Assembly (NCBI RefSeq): GCF_026427595.1
Contig: NZ_CP101527.1
Span: forward strand, 248,001 to 312,000
Direction of reading: 5' to 3'
Length of the DNA stretch: 64,000 nucleotides
Source: Alkalimarinus sediminis
GTDB taxonomy: Bacteria > Pseudomonadota > Gammaproteobacteria > Pseudomonadales > Oleiphilaceae
Part shown: in pieces, positions 45,786-55,890 of the stretch
Numbering within the stretch: the stretch's first letter is position 1
How the letters are laid out: each line of letters begins with the position of its first letter
Notes under the pieces: model-generated
The model's database searches: none
Told to the model about the DNA's origin: nothing
The model's input: the letters and a program-made list of their open reading frames with translations, nothing else
Position numbers and translations under genes: made by a program

Positions 45786-46156
45786 GGCGATACCTACTTT
45801 TTTGATCTGTCTAATGATTTAAGCATGAAGCAAAAATAAAGTCGAAATTTACCGTTAAGCAGACAGCAACACCTGTAGCCTTGATAAAAGGAGGCAGGGG
45901 CTGCCCCGTGAAACGCTTTGGGTACGACTGGAGTTAGGGGCGGGTCATTTGAGGCTTGGGTATGGTGGTATCCCTTGATTCCGCTGCACTGCATCACGAC
46001 GACAACGATGATGATGGACTTTGATCATATTGGGTTTAGTGGGCATTTCTACCCTAACAACTTGATTAATTTTCGTCCCACTTTTATTATGCGCGGGCGT
46101 TAATGACTATCCATTCCGAATGATCATTACCTATATAAACAGCCAAAGAGAGAGTT
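45786..46156. other. intergenic gap guaD - trmB
   Basis: About 370 bases containing one copy of a 26-bp dispersed repeat at 45973-45998. No gene is supported; a 61-codon rightward frame was rejected. Confidence 0.5.
45973..45998. repeat. dispersed 26-bp repeat, copy A
   Basis: The 26 bases starting ccttgattccgctgcact match 24 of 26 positions of a second copy at 60274-60299. Both lie in intergenic DNA, 14 kb apart. Confidence 0.75.
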
Positions 46157-46855
46157 ATGTCTGATTCAGAAACAAAGCGCCATCATCGCCCAATAAGAAG
46201 CTTTGTTATTCGCGGTGCCCGTATGACCCTAAGGCAGCAAAAAGGGTGGGATCTGCTATGGCCTAAGCAAGGTTGTGCTGTTGAAAATGGCATGCTGAAC
46301 TATGATGAGCGATTTGGTGAGCACTCTGAAGTAGTTCTCGAGATTGGCTTCGGGATGGGTGATTCGTTGGCAGAGATGGCGGCTAATAATCCAGATACCG
46401 GTTTTATTGGGGTAGAGGTGCATCGCCCGGGTGTGGGTGCAATTCTCTGTGCCATGGATGAAATGTCGTTAGATAATATCTGCCTTTTTTGCGAAGATGC
46501 CAATGATGTTCTCGCTCATTGCATTCCCGATGCCTCTCTAGACCGAGTGCAGCTTTATTTTCCTGACCCTTGGCATAAGGCAAGGCACCATAAGCGTCGC
46601 TTGGTGCAGCCTGAGTTTGCACAAAAAATCCGTCAAAAGCTCAAAGTGGGCGGAACCTTCCATATGGCGACCGATTGGGAAAACTATGCGGAGCATATGA
46701 TGGAAGTGATGTCAGCAGCAGAGGGTTATGAGAATATTTCGGGTGATGGCCAATACACACCAAGACCGGATTATCGGCCTACCACTAAGTTTGAGCGGCG
46801 CGGCGAGCGTTTAGGGCATGGTGTTTGGGATTTGATTTTTAAGCGAACTAGCTAG
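46157..46855 (+). CDS. trmB: tRNA (guanine-N7-)-methyltransferase
   Basis: TrmB forms m7G46 in tRNA using SAM. The SAM motif is [29 protein letters not shown] and [17 protein letters not shown] are TrmB signatures, and [17 protein letters not shown] ends it. Length 232 is normal. A GAGAGAG site precedes the ATG. Confidence 0.95.
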   Translation: MSDSETKRHHRPIRSFVIRGARMTLRQQKGWDLLWPKQGCAVENGMLNYDERFGEHSEVVLEIGFGMGDSLAEMAANNPDTGFIGVEVHRPGVGAILCAMDEMSLDNICLFCEDANDVLAHCIPDASLDRVQLYFPDPWHKARHHKRRLVQPEFAQKIRQKLKVGGTFHMATDWENYAEHMMEVMSAAEGYENISGDGQYTPRPDYRPTTKFERRGERLGHGVWDLIFKRTS

Positions 46856-46885
46856 CCCATACTCTTACGAGCCACTTATTCTTAT

Positions 46886-46901
46886 CCCCGCCAAGGCGGG
46901 G
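46886..46901. terminator. GC-rich hairpin between trmB and the receiver-TPR gene
   Basis: The perfect stem ccccgcc / ggcgggg with a 2-base loop lies 30 bases past the trmB stop. No T-run follows directly, so the terminator role is uncertain. Confidence 0.5.
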
Positions 46902-47016
46902 CCCCATAATTTATTCAATGGACTAAGTTTTTCAGCCCCTGAGTGTTCTGTTACTTTGCACACATTTTCGTTCGAGAGAAAGATATAAAGGGTAGTATTG
47001 GAGGTCTGGTTGCACT

Positions 47017-48651
47017 CTAATGCGTATTTACTGCCAATAATTGCTCAAGCTTACCTTTAAGAAATTCATAACGTTTAAACTGTTTGTGTTCGCTTTTGAT
47101 ATGCCCCACCCGTTCCAAGCACTGTTGGCATAATTTAATACTTTCGGTTTTGTCTTTTTCTGTGGGTATCAGTTTCATCAGCACTTGAGTCATATTTAGG
47201 TTCAATGCTGGGTGTTTAGGTGAGTAGTTGAGGGCATCTTGGAATACTGCAATTGCTTCGCGGTGATTGCCTGATTCAACATGTTGTATGCCTATCTTAT
47301 TCAGTTCGGCGGCTTTAGCCCGGTTTTGCGATGAAACAGGCTCATCTCTCAGTGCTTCAATTTTTTTCATCAGCTCTGAGTTGTTGGGGTGTAGTGCTGA
47401 TAGTTGCTTGAGTACTAACTCTGCATCACTCTCTTTATCTAAGGTGAATAGTGTTTGAGCGTATTCCATTGCCATTTCGGGCGGGAGTTCAGCTGCTATG
47501 GTTAAATAAAAGTCTTGGGCTTCATTAAGGGCTTGTTCGGCTTGTTCACTCTGCGAACAGTTTTGATGAATACGTGCTTTTATCATGCTTGACTGGAAGT
47601 TGACGGTATCTTCCTCTCCAAAGCGTTTTTGAGCACTTCCGATGGCGTTGAGTGCTTCTTCAGAACGACTTATCTTTAATGATTCATCAACGGTTACGGC
47701 GGTTTCGTTCAGACAGCGAGCGAAATTGAGATAGTTATTAGCATTCTGGTAAACCGACTGTTCGCCGTGTTCTGTAGCATTTCTGAATGCTTCGGTGGCA
47801 ATTTCGTAGTCTTGGTTTTCTAGGCAGAGTTCACCTAACCTGACATGTCGTTGAATTGCTCTAGGGGAGTGTGCAACTGCTTCAAATAAGGTTTCTTGTG
47901 CAGCTTTTTTACGTTTGGTTTTAATGAGAATGTCGGTTAGCAGATCGTAGGCGATTAGACAGAGTGGGTTATGCTCAATGATATCCTGCAAAATAGGCTC
48001 TGCCACAGAGTACTGCTTCTCTTCAATCGCTACCTTTGCCAAGCCAATCTTTGCCCATAATAGCGGGCGAGTCTGCAGAACTTCGTTGTAAACCTCTTTG
48101 GCCTCGGCATAACGTTGTGTCTGTAAAAAGAGTGAGGCTTTGGTTTTATGGCACCAACTTGAGTATTTGCTACGTTTGCGGATTTTTTGCTCACATAGGT
48201 AGATCGCTTCATCGATCTCATCGCAATCCATGGCGTATTTGATGTCATATAGCGCTTCGGAGTCTATTAATAAGCTATCAAGACGCTGTTTTAGAGAGTC
48301 GCGAGTGATGGGTTTACTAATATACGCATCAGGCTGATATTCTATTGCCCCCAGCACCATGTCTTTGGTGGTATCCGCCGACATCATGATAAAAAGAGAC
48401 GCATGTTTGAGGTATTTGCGGTGTCTAAGCTCTTCTAGAACTTGTTGGCCATTTTTAGAGCCAAGGTTGTAATCGCAAAGAACCGCATCAAAGATACCGT
48501 TTTTGCATTTTTCGACGGCTTCTACACCGTCAGCGGCTAAATCAATAAACCAGGCGCCATACGATTTGAGATACTCCTCCATAATCATGCGCAGCTTTAT
48601 ATTGCTATCGACAATCAAGAATCGTGTTTGATTATATTCCCTGAAATACAT
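47017..48651 (-). CDS. response regulator receiver fused to TPR repeats
   Basis: The 544-residue protein has a CheY-like receiver at 10-130 (phospho-acceptor Asp60 in VLCDYNLGSKNG, Lys113 in YISKPITRDS). The rest is a series of TPR helices such as YAEAKEVYNEVLQTRPLLWAKIGLAKV and REAIAVFQDALNYSPKHPALNLNMT. No DNA-binding or enzymatic output is present, so signals must pass through protein binding. No kinase gene adjoins. Similar proteins occur in Pseudomonas relatives, with roles not firmly known. Confidence 0.88.
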   Translation of the reverse strand: MYFREYNQTRFLIVDSNIKLRMIMEEYLKSYGAWFIDLAADGVEAVEKCKNGIFDAVLCDYNLGSKNGQQVLEELRHRKYLKHASLFIMMSADTTKDMVLGAIEYQPDAYISKPITRDSLKQRLDSLLIDSEALYDIKYAMDCDEIDEAIYLCEQKIRKRSKYSSWCHKTKASLFLQTQRYAEAKEVYNEVLQTRPLLWAKIGLAKVAIEEKQYSVAEPILQDIIEHNPLCLIAYDLLTDILIKTKRKKAAQETLFEAVAHSPRAIQRHVRLGELCLENQDYEIATEAFRNATEHGEQSVYQNANNYLNFARCLNETAVTVDESLKISRSEEALNAIGSAQKRFGEEDTVNFQSSMIKARIHQNCSQSEQAEQALNEAQDFYLTIAAELPPEMAMEYAQTLFTLDKESDAELVLKQLSALHPNNSELMKKIEALRDEPVSSQNRAKAAELNKIGIQHVESGNHREAIAVFQDALNYSPKHPALNLNMTQVLMKLIPTEKDKTESIKLCQQCLERVGHIKSEHKQFKRYEFLKGKLEQLLAVNTH

Positions 48652-48767
48652 GGAGGAGCTATTCCTTTACTGCATGATGCAAAAATTGAGGTGGTCAGCT
48701 TTTACTATAGCCTGTTTTTTTTATAACGAAAATAGTAAACGCTCGGTGATCTCAATAGATAGAAGAT

Positions 48768-49913
48768 CTATAGAAAGCGATCTAACAGCTGATTTAAAAA
48801 CAGCTGGCCCTTTTCTGTCGCCTTGAGTCGATTGGGTTCGATTAATTGCTCTTTTCTTGCTTGCGAGAGTGCAGGTTCGAGGGTCTGGAGAGGCAGCCCT
48901 GTCGCTTTCGTATAGTGCGCTTCTGAAACACCTTGATTAAGACGCATGGTGTTCATCAAGAACTCAAGTGGTAGCTCTTCTGGCTCGATTAGCTGATGCG
49001 AAGCCTGATAGTGGTCAATGCGATTGAGGTATGCGTCCGGTTGTCGAGTCTTCTGGTAACGAACAATTGATGAACCTGTTGGTGTTATCGTGGATACCTT
49101 GCCATGAGCCCCGGCACCAATGCCTATATAGTCGCCAAAACGCCAGTAGTTGAGATTGTGTCTAGCCTGACATCCCTCTCTGGCGTAAGCCGAAACTTCA
49201 TATTGTTTTAAATGATGACGCTTTAAGAGAGATTGGCCAGCCTCTTGTATTTGCCACAGTTCGTCGTCTTCGGGTAGCGCAGGTGGCCTGCTATAGAACT
49301 CAGTATTAGGTTCAATGGTTAGCTGATACCAAGATAGGTGAGGAGGGTTGAACGACAAAGCAGTCTCTAGGTCTTGCAGTGCTTGTTGTTCCGTCTGCCC
49401 AGGCAAACCATGCATTAGATCTAGATTGAAGTTGTCAAAGCCGCTTTGTCTGGCAATAGTGATTGCTTGTTGAGCTTCGCTGCCCCCATGTATTCTGCCG
49501 AGAGCTTCCAGTTTTTGGTCATCAAAACTTTGAATGCCTAATGATAGTCGGTTGATGCCTGCTTCTCGATACCCAGCAAAACTCTCTTGTTCGACGGTGC
49601 CGGGGTTGGCCTCCATAGTGATTTCAATATCGTCAGCCCAGTCCATTTTGTCTTTAATATTAGCCAGGAGTGTGTCATAGAAGGCAGGAGATAATAGGCT
49701 AGGGGTTCCGCCACCAATAAAAATTGAACGTAGTGGTCGCCCTTGAATGTGTTGCCGATCATTATCAAAATCGGCGAGCAGCGCTTTAAGGTAAGCCGCT
49801 TCGGGGATCTGCTTATTAGTGTGAGAATTAAAGTCGCAGTAGGGGCATTTGCGAATACACCACGGTGTGTGAATATAGAGGCTGAGTGGTGGCAGATCCG
49901 TTAGTTGGGACAT
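48768..49913 (-). CDS. hemW: HemW heme chaperone / radical SAM protein
   Basis: HemW is a radical SAM protein related to coproporphyrinogen dehydrogenase, shown to bind haem and deliver it to membrane enzymes. The 4Fe-4S triad is Cys19, Cys23 and Cys26 in CIRKCPYC, followed by DFNSH. IFIGGGTPSLL and EANPGTVE are further motifs. HemW lacks the N-terminal extension of HemN. It follows rdgB by 12 bases in the same order as in Pseudomonas. Confidence 0.93.
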   Translation of the reverse strand: MSQLTDLPPLSLYIHTPWCIRKCPYCDFNSHTNKQIPEAAYLKALLADFDNDRQHIQGRPLRSIFIGGGTPSLLSPAFYDTLLANIKDKMDWADDIEITMEANPGTVEQESFAGYREAGINRLSLGIQSFDDQKLEALGRIHGGSEAQQAITIARQSGFDNFNLDLMHGLPGQTEQQALQDLETALSFNPPHLSWYQLTIEPNTEFYSRPPALPEDDELWQIQEAGQSLLKRHHLKQYEVSAYAREGCQARHNLNYWRFGDYIGIGAGAHGKVSTITPTGSSIVRYQKTRQPDAYLNRIDHYQASHQLIEPEELPLEFLMNTMRLNQGVSEAHYTKATGLPLQTLEPALSQARKEQLIEPNRLKATEKGQLFLNQLLDRFL

Positions 49914-49925
49914 CTTAAGTATCTT

Positions 49926-50531
49926 CTATTGAGACAAGTGTCGCGCGTCTCTGAGCTTGTTAATGAGCTCGCCAAGTGCCTTGCCTCTATGGCTTAGACG
50001 ATTCTTCTCGTCCCGATCGAGTTCGGCCGAGGCGCACTGCTTTGAGGGTACCCAGAATAGAGGGTCATAACCAAAGCCTTGTTCACCTGCTGGTGCTTCA
50101 AGGATAACGCCTTCCCAACTGCCTTGGCATATAATGGGAGTCGGGTCTGCGGGGTGTTCAAGATACACCAAAACACATTGAAAACGAGCGGTGCGATCTT
50201 CTGCTTTAACACCGGTAAGTTCTCTTAACAGCTTCTCGTTATTGGCCGCATCATTGGCGGCTTCTCCCGCATAACGAGCGGAGTAGATACCTGGCAGACC
50301 TTTTAATGCGTCTACTTCGAGCCCTGAGTCATCGGCGATGGCGGGTAGTCCAGAGATTTTACTGGCATATCTTGCTTTGAGAATGGCATTTTCAACAAAG
50401 GTCAGCCCCGTCTCTTCTACTGAGGCTACATTAAAATCAGACTGTGGTAGCACTTCCATGTTCAGGGAGGCTAAAAGCTGGTTAAATTCGTTTAGTTTGC
50501 CTTTGTTTCCACTTGCCAGAACGACTTTCAT
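49926..50531 (-). CDS. rdgB: XTP/dITP pyrophosphatase (RdgB/HAM1)
   Basis: RdgB removes non-canonical purine triphosphates. VLASGNKGKLNEFNQLL at the start, ADDSGLEVDALKGLPGIYSARYAG and GFGYDPLFWVP are family signatures. Length 201. GGGAGG precedes the ATG. Between DUF4426 and hemW genes as in Pseudomonas. Confidence 0.95.
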   Translation of the reverse strand: MKVVLASGNKGKLNEFNQLLASLNMEVLPQSDFNVASVEETGLTFVENAILKARYASKISGLPAIADDSGLEVDALKGLPGIYSARYAGEAANDAANNEKLLRELTGVKAEDRTARFQCVLVYLEHPADPTPIICQGSWEGVILEAPAGEQGFGYDPLFWVPSKQCASAELDRDEKNRLSHRGKALGELINKLRDARHLSQ

Positions 50532-50569
50532 TGGTGGCCTCCCGTGACTGAAGATGATGCGATTGGCTG

Positions 50570-51034
50570 CTATTTTTCGTTATAAAATGTTTGGCTAAAG
50601 CGTAATTTTAAGGGCTGCTGCTGACCTTCAGGTGTAGCAGAGATATTAAAAGCCAGTACTTCACCTTCCATATATTGAATTTCAGAGATAAAGTAGATCG
50701 CTTTGCCTTCTTTTATTCTTCTGAAACCCAAGTGTTTTTTCTGTTGGATATCGTTAGTCATAACGCCTTCAACATGAGCAGCCACGGGTTCAAATATCCC
50801 TGACTCTGACTTTTTCAGTACGCTGATATTGATAATACCCAATGCTCGGCTGCGGACAATATCGTATTGTTTAGCCACGTCTGGCGATAAAAAGGTACTG
50901 GCAAATGTACTGTAGTGAACTTCATAGTCGCCAAAGCTCTCTTTCTGCTCGGCATTTACACTTTGGCTAGTTAGCAGTAGTACAGCGCATAGGGTGACTG
51001 CTGTGTTAAAAATGCTACGTAAGGTATACATCAC
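50570..51034 (-). CDS. DUF4426 exported protein
   Basis: The 154-residue protein has a signal peptide (cleavage after SVNA near 28) and a single small domain: FGDYEVHYSTFASTFLSPDVA, then RALGIINISVLKK. DUF4426 proteins occupy this metW-rdgB interval across Pseudomonas relatives. Function unknown. A strong AAGGAGG site precedes the ATG. Confidence 0.85.
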   Translation of the reverse strand: MMYTLRSIFNTAVTLCAVLLLTSQSVNAEQKESFGDYEVHYSTFASTFLSPDVAKQYDIVRSRALGIINISVLKKSESGIFEPVAAHVEGVMTNDIQQKKHLGFRRIKEGKAIYFISEIQYMEGEVLAFNISATPEGQQQPLKLRFSQTFYNEK

Positions 51035-51066
51035 GCCTCCTTAGTTTGTTTATCTTTTATGGCTAA

Positions 51067-51660
51067 TTAGCGGGTTACTCGGTATATCGCGATTTCACCG
51101 AGCATGTTGGGCCACATATGAATGAACCAACGGTCTTGGTGTTCTTTATCCACTACCGTTCTATCGAGGATATGAATATTTTTCTGCACACAGAGCGCTT
51201 CGAAATCCTTGAATGTACATAGGTGAATATTGGGTGTGTTATACCAAGTATAAGGTAAGGCTTTAGAGATTGGCATTCTGCCTTTTTGCATCAAATAGGC
51301 GCGAGTTCTCCAATAGGCAAAGTTTGGAAAGGTCACAATGCACTCTTTGCCTAAACGTAGCATCTCATCGAGCATTACGTCGGGCTGCCTTAATGCTTGA
51401 AGTGCCTGAGTCATGATAACTGTATCGAAGCGGTTGCTCTGAAAGTTAGACAGGCCTTTTTCGTCAACGTTTTGTTCTAATACGTTAACGCCCTTATTAA
51501 TGCAGCTAGTAATGTTGGATGCGCTAATTTCGAGCCCATACCCTTTAACCTGTTTGTTTTCTTGCAGGTGTTGCAGAAGAGTGCCGTCACCACAACCAAC
51601 ATCTAGCACTCTTGAACCGGGCTTGACCCATTGTTCGATTATTTTTAAATCAGCACGCAT
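51067..51660 (-). CDS. metW: MetW methionine-biosynthesis methyltransferase-like protein
   Basis: MetW works with MetX in homoserine acylation in proteobacteria. The SAM-fold motif is VLDVGCGDGTLLQHL; FPNFAYWRTRAYLMQKGRMP and PYTWYNTPNIHLCT are MetW signatures. Length 197. Two bases follow metX, so the pair is translationally coupled. Confidence 0.93.
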   Translation of the reverse strand: MRADLKIIEQWVKPGSRVLDVGCGDGTLLQHLQENKQVKGYGLEISASNITSCINKGVNVLEQNVDEKGLSNFQSNRFDTVIMTQALQALRQPDVMLDEMLRLGKECIVTFPNFAYWRTRAYLMQKGRMPISKALPYTWYNTPNIHLCTFKDFEALCVQKNIHILDRTVVDKEHQDRWFIHMWPNMLGEIAIYRVTR

Positions 51661-51662
51661 GG

Positions 51663-52805
51663 TTAAATTTCCTTGGCTACACGGTTCATGAAAGCGCTAA
51701 ACACATCCATATAGCGAGGTGTCGGGATCAGGAATGCGTCATGCCCGTGAGGCGCATCGATTTCTGTGTAACTAACCTGTTTGTCGGCTTTAACAAGCTC
51801 ATCGACCAGTATCTCTGATCGCTCAGGTGAGAAACGCCAGTCGGTGCTGAATGAGATCACCATAAACTTGCAAAGTGCTTTTGCAAGTGCGTTCTCGAGC
51901 TGGTTGTCATACTCTTTTGCCGGGTCGAAGTAGTCTAGGGCCCGAGTCATTAACAGGTAGGTGTTGGCGTCAAAGTTTTCTGAAAAACGCTCACCTTGGT
52001 AGTTGAGGTAGCTCTCCACTTCGAATTCAACATCGTAGCCAAACTTAAACGCTTTGTTACGCATGTCGCGGCCAAATTTCTCACCCATCGCAGCATCGGA
52101 GAGGTAGGTGATGTGCCCAACCATTCTAGCTAACATCAGCCCTTTTTGTGGGATGGTGTTATGGTCAAAGTAGCGGCCATCATGAAATGCAGGGTCGGAG
52201 GTGATGGCTTTTCGGGCAACCTCATTAAAGGCAATATTTTGTGCGGTGAGTTTAGGTGTTGAAGCAATAATCACAGCGTTGTTAATGCGCTCTGGGTAAT
52301 CAATAGACCACTGTAGCGCTTGCATGCCGCCTAAACTTCCCCCTATTACGGCTGCCCATGTGTTAATGCCGAGCTTGTCTGCCAACCGAGCTTGACTGAT
52401 TACCCAGTCTTTAACCGTTACAACAGGAAACTCTGGTCCGTATTGGGCGTTGGTAGCAGGGTTGATGCTAGTGGGGCCGGTGCTGCCGTGACAGCCACCA
52501 AGGTTGTTTAGACTAACAACGAAAAAGCGTGACGTATCGATAGGCTTACCCGGGCCGATGCAGCTATCCCACCAACCTGGCTTTTTATCTGATAGAGAGT
52601 GATAACCTGCAGCGTGATGGTGCCCACTTAACGCATGACATATCAGTATGGCGTTACTCGCATCACTATTTAGTTCACCGTAGGTTTCGTAAATAAGGTC
52701 ATATTCAGGCAGCACTTTGCCACACTGAAGTGTTAGCGGTTGATCAAAATGTATTGTCTGGGGTGTCACCAGACCGACTGAATCTATCGGTAGTGTTTCA
52801 GGCAT
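51663..52805 (-). CDS. metX: homoserine O-acyltransferase MetX
   Basis: MetX acylates homoserine with acetyl- or succinyl-CoA in methionine synthesis. The alpha/beta-hydrolase nucleophile is Ser in [25 protein letters not shown] and [14 protein letters not shown] precede it, and the final [16 protein letters not shown] holds the catalytic His. Length 380. The paired MetW suggests the succinyl form found in Pseudomonas, but the sequence does not decide acyl specificity. Confidence 0.94.
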   Translation of the reverse strand: MPETLPIDSVGLVTPQTIHFDQPLTLQCGKVLPEYDLIYETYGELNSDASNAILICHALSGHHHAAGYHSLSDKKPGWWDSCIGPGKPIDTSRFFVVSLNNLGGCHGSTGPTSINPATNAQYGPEFPVVTVKDWVISQARLADKLGINTWAAVIGGSLGGMQALQWSIDYPERINNAVIIASTPKLTAQNIAFNEVARKAITSDPAFHDGRYFDHNTIPQKGLMLARMVGHITYLSDAAMGEKFGRDMRNKAFKFGYDVEFEVESYLNYQGERFSENFDANTYLLMTRALDYFDPAKEYDNQLENALAKALCKFMVISFSTDWRFSPERSEILVDELVKADKQVSYTEIDAPHGHDAFLIPTPRYMDVFSAFMNRVAKEI

Positions 52806-52980
52806 TGGCTCTTACTGAGTACGTTAATAACAGTGGAAGGGCAGTGTAAAGCCTAGCTATTGTGTGAGGCAAGGGGAAAGTGGCAAAGGGCTGGTGATAA
52901 GTGGTAAGAAAGTGGCAAGTCGCAGGAAAAAGGCGCAAGTACAATTTTGTTGTAAGGCTTTAAGCGCCCCATATCATGTG

Positions 52981-53018
52981 AACCTTGAACCTTGAACCTT
53001 GAACCTTGAACCTTGAAC
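52981..53018. repeat. 7-bp tandem repeat, 5.4 copies
   Basis: Unit aaccttg repeats perfectly from 52981 and ends one base before the stop codon of the dynamin-like gene, at 53020. The array thus starts directly at a gene end. Confidence 0.95.
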
Positions 53019-53019
53019 G

Positions 53020-54984
53020 CTATCCAGCGTACCCCGCGAGGTTTACAACTTTTTGGCGTAGATGAATTGGAGCAGGCTTGCGGAAGTGGCGCTGAATGCT
53101 CTCTGCAATCATAAGCTGCTTCTGGGTATCATTGATCATCGACTTGAGCTGCTCACGTTGGCTCCGGGCATCCTTATTGTTGCGAGAGAGGGTTTTGATA
53201 CGACGAATCTGGTGCTCAAGCAACTGCTTCTGCTCCAAGGTGTACTGCATTATTGGTAGCAGTGCTTCATCAGGCCAAGTGATCGTCTCGTTCAGAATAC
53301 GGTTGTGAATAAGTCTCGCCTCGCCTACTAATGTATCGAAGAAGCGCTTTATAAGAAGGGTCTGTTCGGTCATGATGTTGCGTGGGTCACGACGGAAGCG
53401 ATTGGCTTTATTTTTTAAATCTCTCAGTGCTCGAATATGTTTTGCTGTCGCAAAAGGCTTAGGATGAAGATGTTTGGCGCGAGTATCTTCGGTGTAGCGT
53501 TTGTAGATAGATAGCACCATTTTCTCTGCTAATCTGGCTTCGCTTGCAAGATTGTTAAGGTCATGCTCGATAAACTCAAACAGTTTGCCCATTTCTCGGT
53601 TCATACCAATAGTGGTCCAACTGTCTTTCATTCGATCCCGAGTCTCTCGAACTTGAGCTTCCAAGCGCTCTTCTGATACGAGGTTTTGGAGGATCTCCCC
53701 TTGAGACTTCATTAACCTTCGGCTTGAACGCAGTGTGATGAGCTTTTTGTAGTAGAAGTCGTAATCTTTTTGGGTTTTCTGAGTCAGGTTGTGCATCAAC
53801 TCTTTGCTGACGCCTTTGTCTTTGTATTCATCTAGCTGTTCTGTCAGTGACTCCAAACGAGCCGATAAGATCGCCTGGCTATTCTGTAGCATTCCCAAAA
53901 TATCATTGAGCAGCGTCTTAGTAATCAGCCTCTCTTTTTCGGCCAGTATGCGTTCGCTGATCAGATTTTCTAGCTGTGGCAGAGCACTCTTTTCGTATAG
54001 TGCGTGGTCTGCTTTGACTTTGCCTATCAATGCTTGCTTGGCCGATAGCGGGAGCACGTCCTCAACCGACATATCGAGATGATCAGCTGTGTACTGCTGA
54101 ACCTTTTGGATCGACTGCTGCACATACTCTTCGCCTTGCAGGTCATCCCATAGCACGTCTATTTTGTTGAGTACCGCAAAACGGCCCGCGCTGTGGTCGG
54201 CATTATCTGTGGTGATATAGTCCTTCCAAATAGTTAGATCACTAGCGGTAACACCGGTGTCCGCACTGAGGAGAAATATAACTGCATGTGCGCTCGGGAT
54301 CATGCTGATGGTTAGCTCTGGCTCAGAACCCAGGGCATTAAGACCAGGGGTATCGAGTATGCGTAGGCCACGTTCTAGCAGTGGGTTTTGCATACTGATT
54401 TTTGCATGTCGCCATGCTGGGATGATCACGAGGTCTCGGTTTACCGGGTCGTGGTCAAGCATGTTTTCATGAAAACCAAGGCTTTTTGCTTCTTCAATGC
54501 TAACGCTGTGGGTTTTGGCGACTTCATCAAGATTGGCTTTCATTGACGCAGGTGAGGACATATCGAGGTCGATTGTGGTCCACTTTTCAGGCTGTTTGGC
54601 CAGTTGCGCGAGGGTGTAGTCTTCTTTGCGTGTTTCTATTGGTAGTAAAGAGAGGTAGTTCTTACTGCTTTCTCGGTCATAGAACAGCTCAGTCGGACAC
54701 ATTGTAGTGCGCCCTGCTTGAGAGGGCAGCATACGTTGCCCAAACTCAGAGAAAAAGAGGGCATTAATCAGCTCAGTCTTTCCGCGGGAATACTCGCCTA
54801 CAAAGGCGAGTGTGAGCTCATCTTCTTTAAGCAGCTTAACGCCTCGCTGCAGACGACGAGCGATATCGTCCGAATAGAGTTCGTTGTTCTGCAACCAGTC
54901 CTGATATCTGGCGAGTTCACGAAGTAAATTACTCTTCCAACCATAATAGGCTTCTACCTGATTCGAAAGGCTGCCTGTACTCAT
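53020..54984 (-). CDS. dynamin-family GTPase
   Basis: A 654-residue dynamin-like protein. G1 is GEYSRGKT at 63-70, G3 is LDTPGLNALG, and G4 is NKID. A GRTTMCPTELFYDR-like switch I (QAGRTTMCPTEL) follows the G1 helix. The remaining 400 residues are mostly long helices rich in charged residues, giving a stalk/coiled-coil. There is no membrane anchor evident. Bacterial dynamins remodel membranes; the role here is unknown. It is a single gene, next to metX. Confidence 0.88.
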   Translation of the reverse strand: MSTGSLSNQVEAYYGWKSNLLRELARYQDWLQNNELYSDDIARRLQRGVKLLKEDELTLAFVGEYSRGKTELINALFFSEFGQRMLPSQAGRTTMCPTELFYDRESSKNYLSLLPIETRKEDYTLAQLAKQPEKWTTIDLDMSSPASMKANLDEVAKTHSVSIEEAKSLGFHENMLDHDPVNRDLVIIPAWRHAKISMQNPLLERGLRILDTPGLNALGSEPELTISMIPSAHAVIFLLSADTGVTASDLTIWKDYITTDNADHSAGRFAVLNKIDVLWDDLQGEEYVQQSIQKVQQYTADHLDMSVEDVLPLSAKQALIGKVKADHALYEKSALPQLENLISERILAEKERLITKTLLNDILGMLQNSQAILSARLESLTEQLDEYKDKGVSKELMHNLTQKTQKDYDFYYKKLITLRSSRRLMKSQGEILQNLVSEERLEAQVRETRDRMKDSWTTIGMNREMGKLFEFIEHDLNNLASEARLAEKMVLSIYKRYTEDTRAKHLHPKPFATAKHIRALRDLKNKANRFRRDPRNIMTEQTLLIKRFFDTLVGEARLIHNRILNETITWPDEALLPIMQYTLEQKQLLEHQIRRIKTLSRNNKDARSQREQLKSMINDTQKQLMIAESIQRHFRKPAPIHLRQKVVNLAGYAG

Positions 54985-55302
54985 GCTTGAATCCCCGAAA
55001 ATTTAATTAGTCTGTTCACAAAAAGCGCTGATTATCGCTATCTTTCGATTATAGAAAGAGTTTTTCAAATAGTCTCGGTGTTGACTGTGGGGTGGAGTAA
55101 GAATAAGGCCGTATATGGGCGAGAGTGGGTACTAGTAAGTTATTAAAAGCTAACAAAATCAATGTGGTAGATGTTTTTATAGTGGCGGGTTCTAAGATGT
55201 TGTTTTATGTAAAAAGTTGTTATTTAAGGTGTTTTTTAGATGAAAAGCACAAAACCGCAGAGTGCACCCGATGGCTTGGGCCACTCTGCATTGAGTGTGA
55301 GT
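54985..55302. other. intergenic gap with yggT terminator
   Basis: About 318 bases, mostly the dynamin-gene promoter region and the hairpin at 55257-55289. Confidence 0.5.
55257..55289 (-). terminator. proC-yggT terminator
   Basis: The stem gcagagtg / cactctgc is perfect over 8 bases with a 17-base loop, and on the minus strand GGTTTTGTGCTTTT follows. It lies 14 bases past the yggT stop. Confidence 0.75.
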
Positions 55303-55890
55303 TTATACAAACATGGCTAATGCTAGCGGCATTGAGCTAGACGCCATAAACGAATAAACCACTTTTTTGAGCACCATAATGATGAAAAATACGAAAATAG
55401 GTGAGATATCAATGCCACCCATATCGGGTAACATTTTTCGTATTGGGTTCGTCACAGGTGCTAACAGTTGATGAATAAGTGCTATTGCAGGGTTTTGACT
55501 CTGTGGTGCAATCCAGCTGACGATTACGGTGATGATTAGACCGAAAAAGTAGATCTGGAGTATCAGATTTACAATTAGACAAAGCGACCAGACTACTAGC
55601 ATTAAGGGGTCTATGCCTGCGCCAACTATCAATAGAGTCAATAGTGCACCTAGCAGTTGTACAGCTAATGCCAGCACCAGGCTAGAGGTGTCGATACTGC
55701 CAATACTGGGTACGACTTTTCTTATTGGCATGAGTAGGGGGTTAGTGGCTTTTAAAACAAACTGCGAAATGGGGTTGTAGAAGTCAGCACGCACGAGTTG
55801 AAATAGAAAGCGTAGTAATACAACTAACAGATAAAGGCCAAAAACCAAGTTGATGAACATTAGGCCAATCTCAGCAAAAAGAGAATCCAT
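55303..55890 (-). CDS. YggT family membrane protein
   Basis: The 195-residue protein has two copies of the YggT unit, each with two membrane helices and the motif RADFYNPISQFVLKATNPLLMPIRK (first copy) and APQSQNPAIALIHQL then VTNPIRKMLP (second). The family is linked to osmotic tolerance and membrane insertion. GGAG precedes the ATG. Co-oriented with proC and yggS, as widely conserved. Confidence 0.9.
   Translation of the reverse strand: MDSLFAEIGLMFINLVFGLYLLVVLLRFLFQLVRADFYNPISQFVLKATNPLLMPIRKVVPSIGSIDTSSLVLALAVQLLGALLTLLIVGAGIDPLMLVVWSLCLIVNLILQIYFFGLIITVIVSWIAPQSQNPAIALIHQLLAPVTNPIRKMLPDMGGIDISPIFVFFIIMVLKKVVYSFMASSSMPLALAMFV

Noticed and set aside
45918-46103. 61-codon rightward frame upstream of trmB
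   Set aside because: It runs through the dispersed repeat and lacks a ribosome-binding site or known motif.
55125-55340. 71-codon rightward frame between the dynamin and yggT genes
   Set aside because: It overlaps the yggT terminator and yggT end and has no ribosome-binding site.
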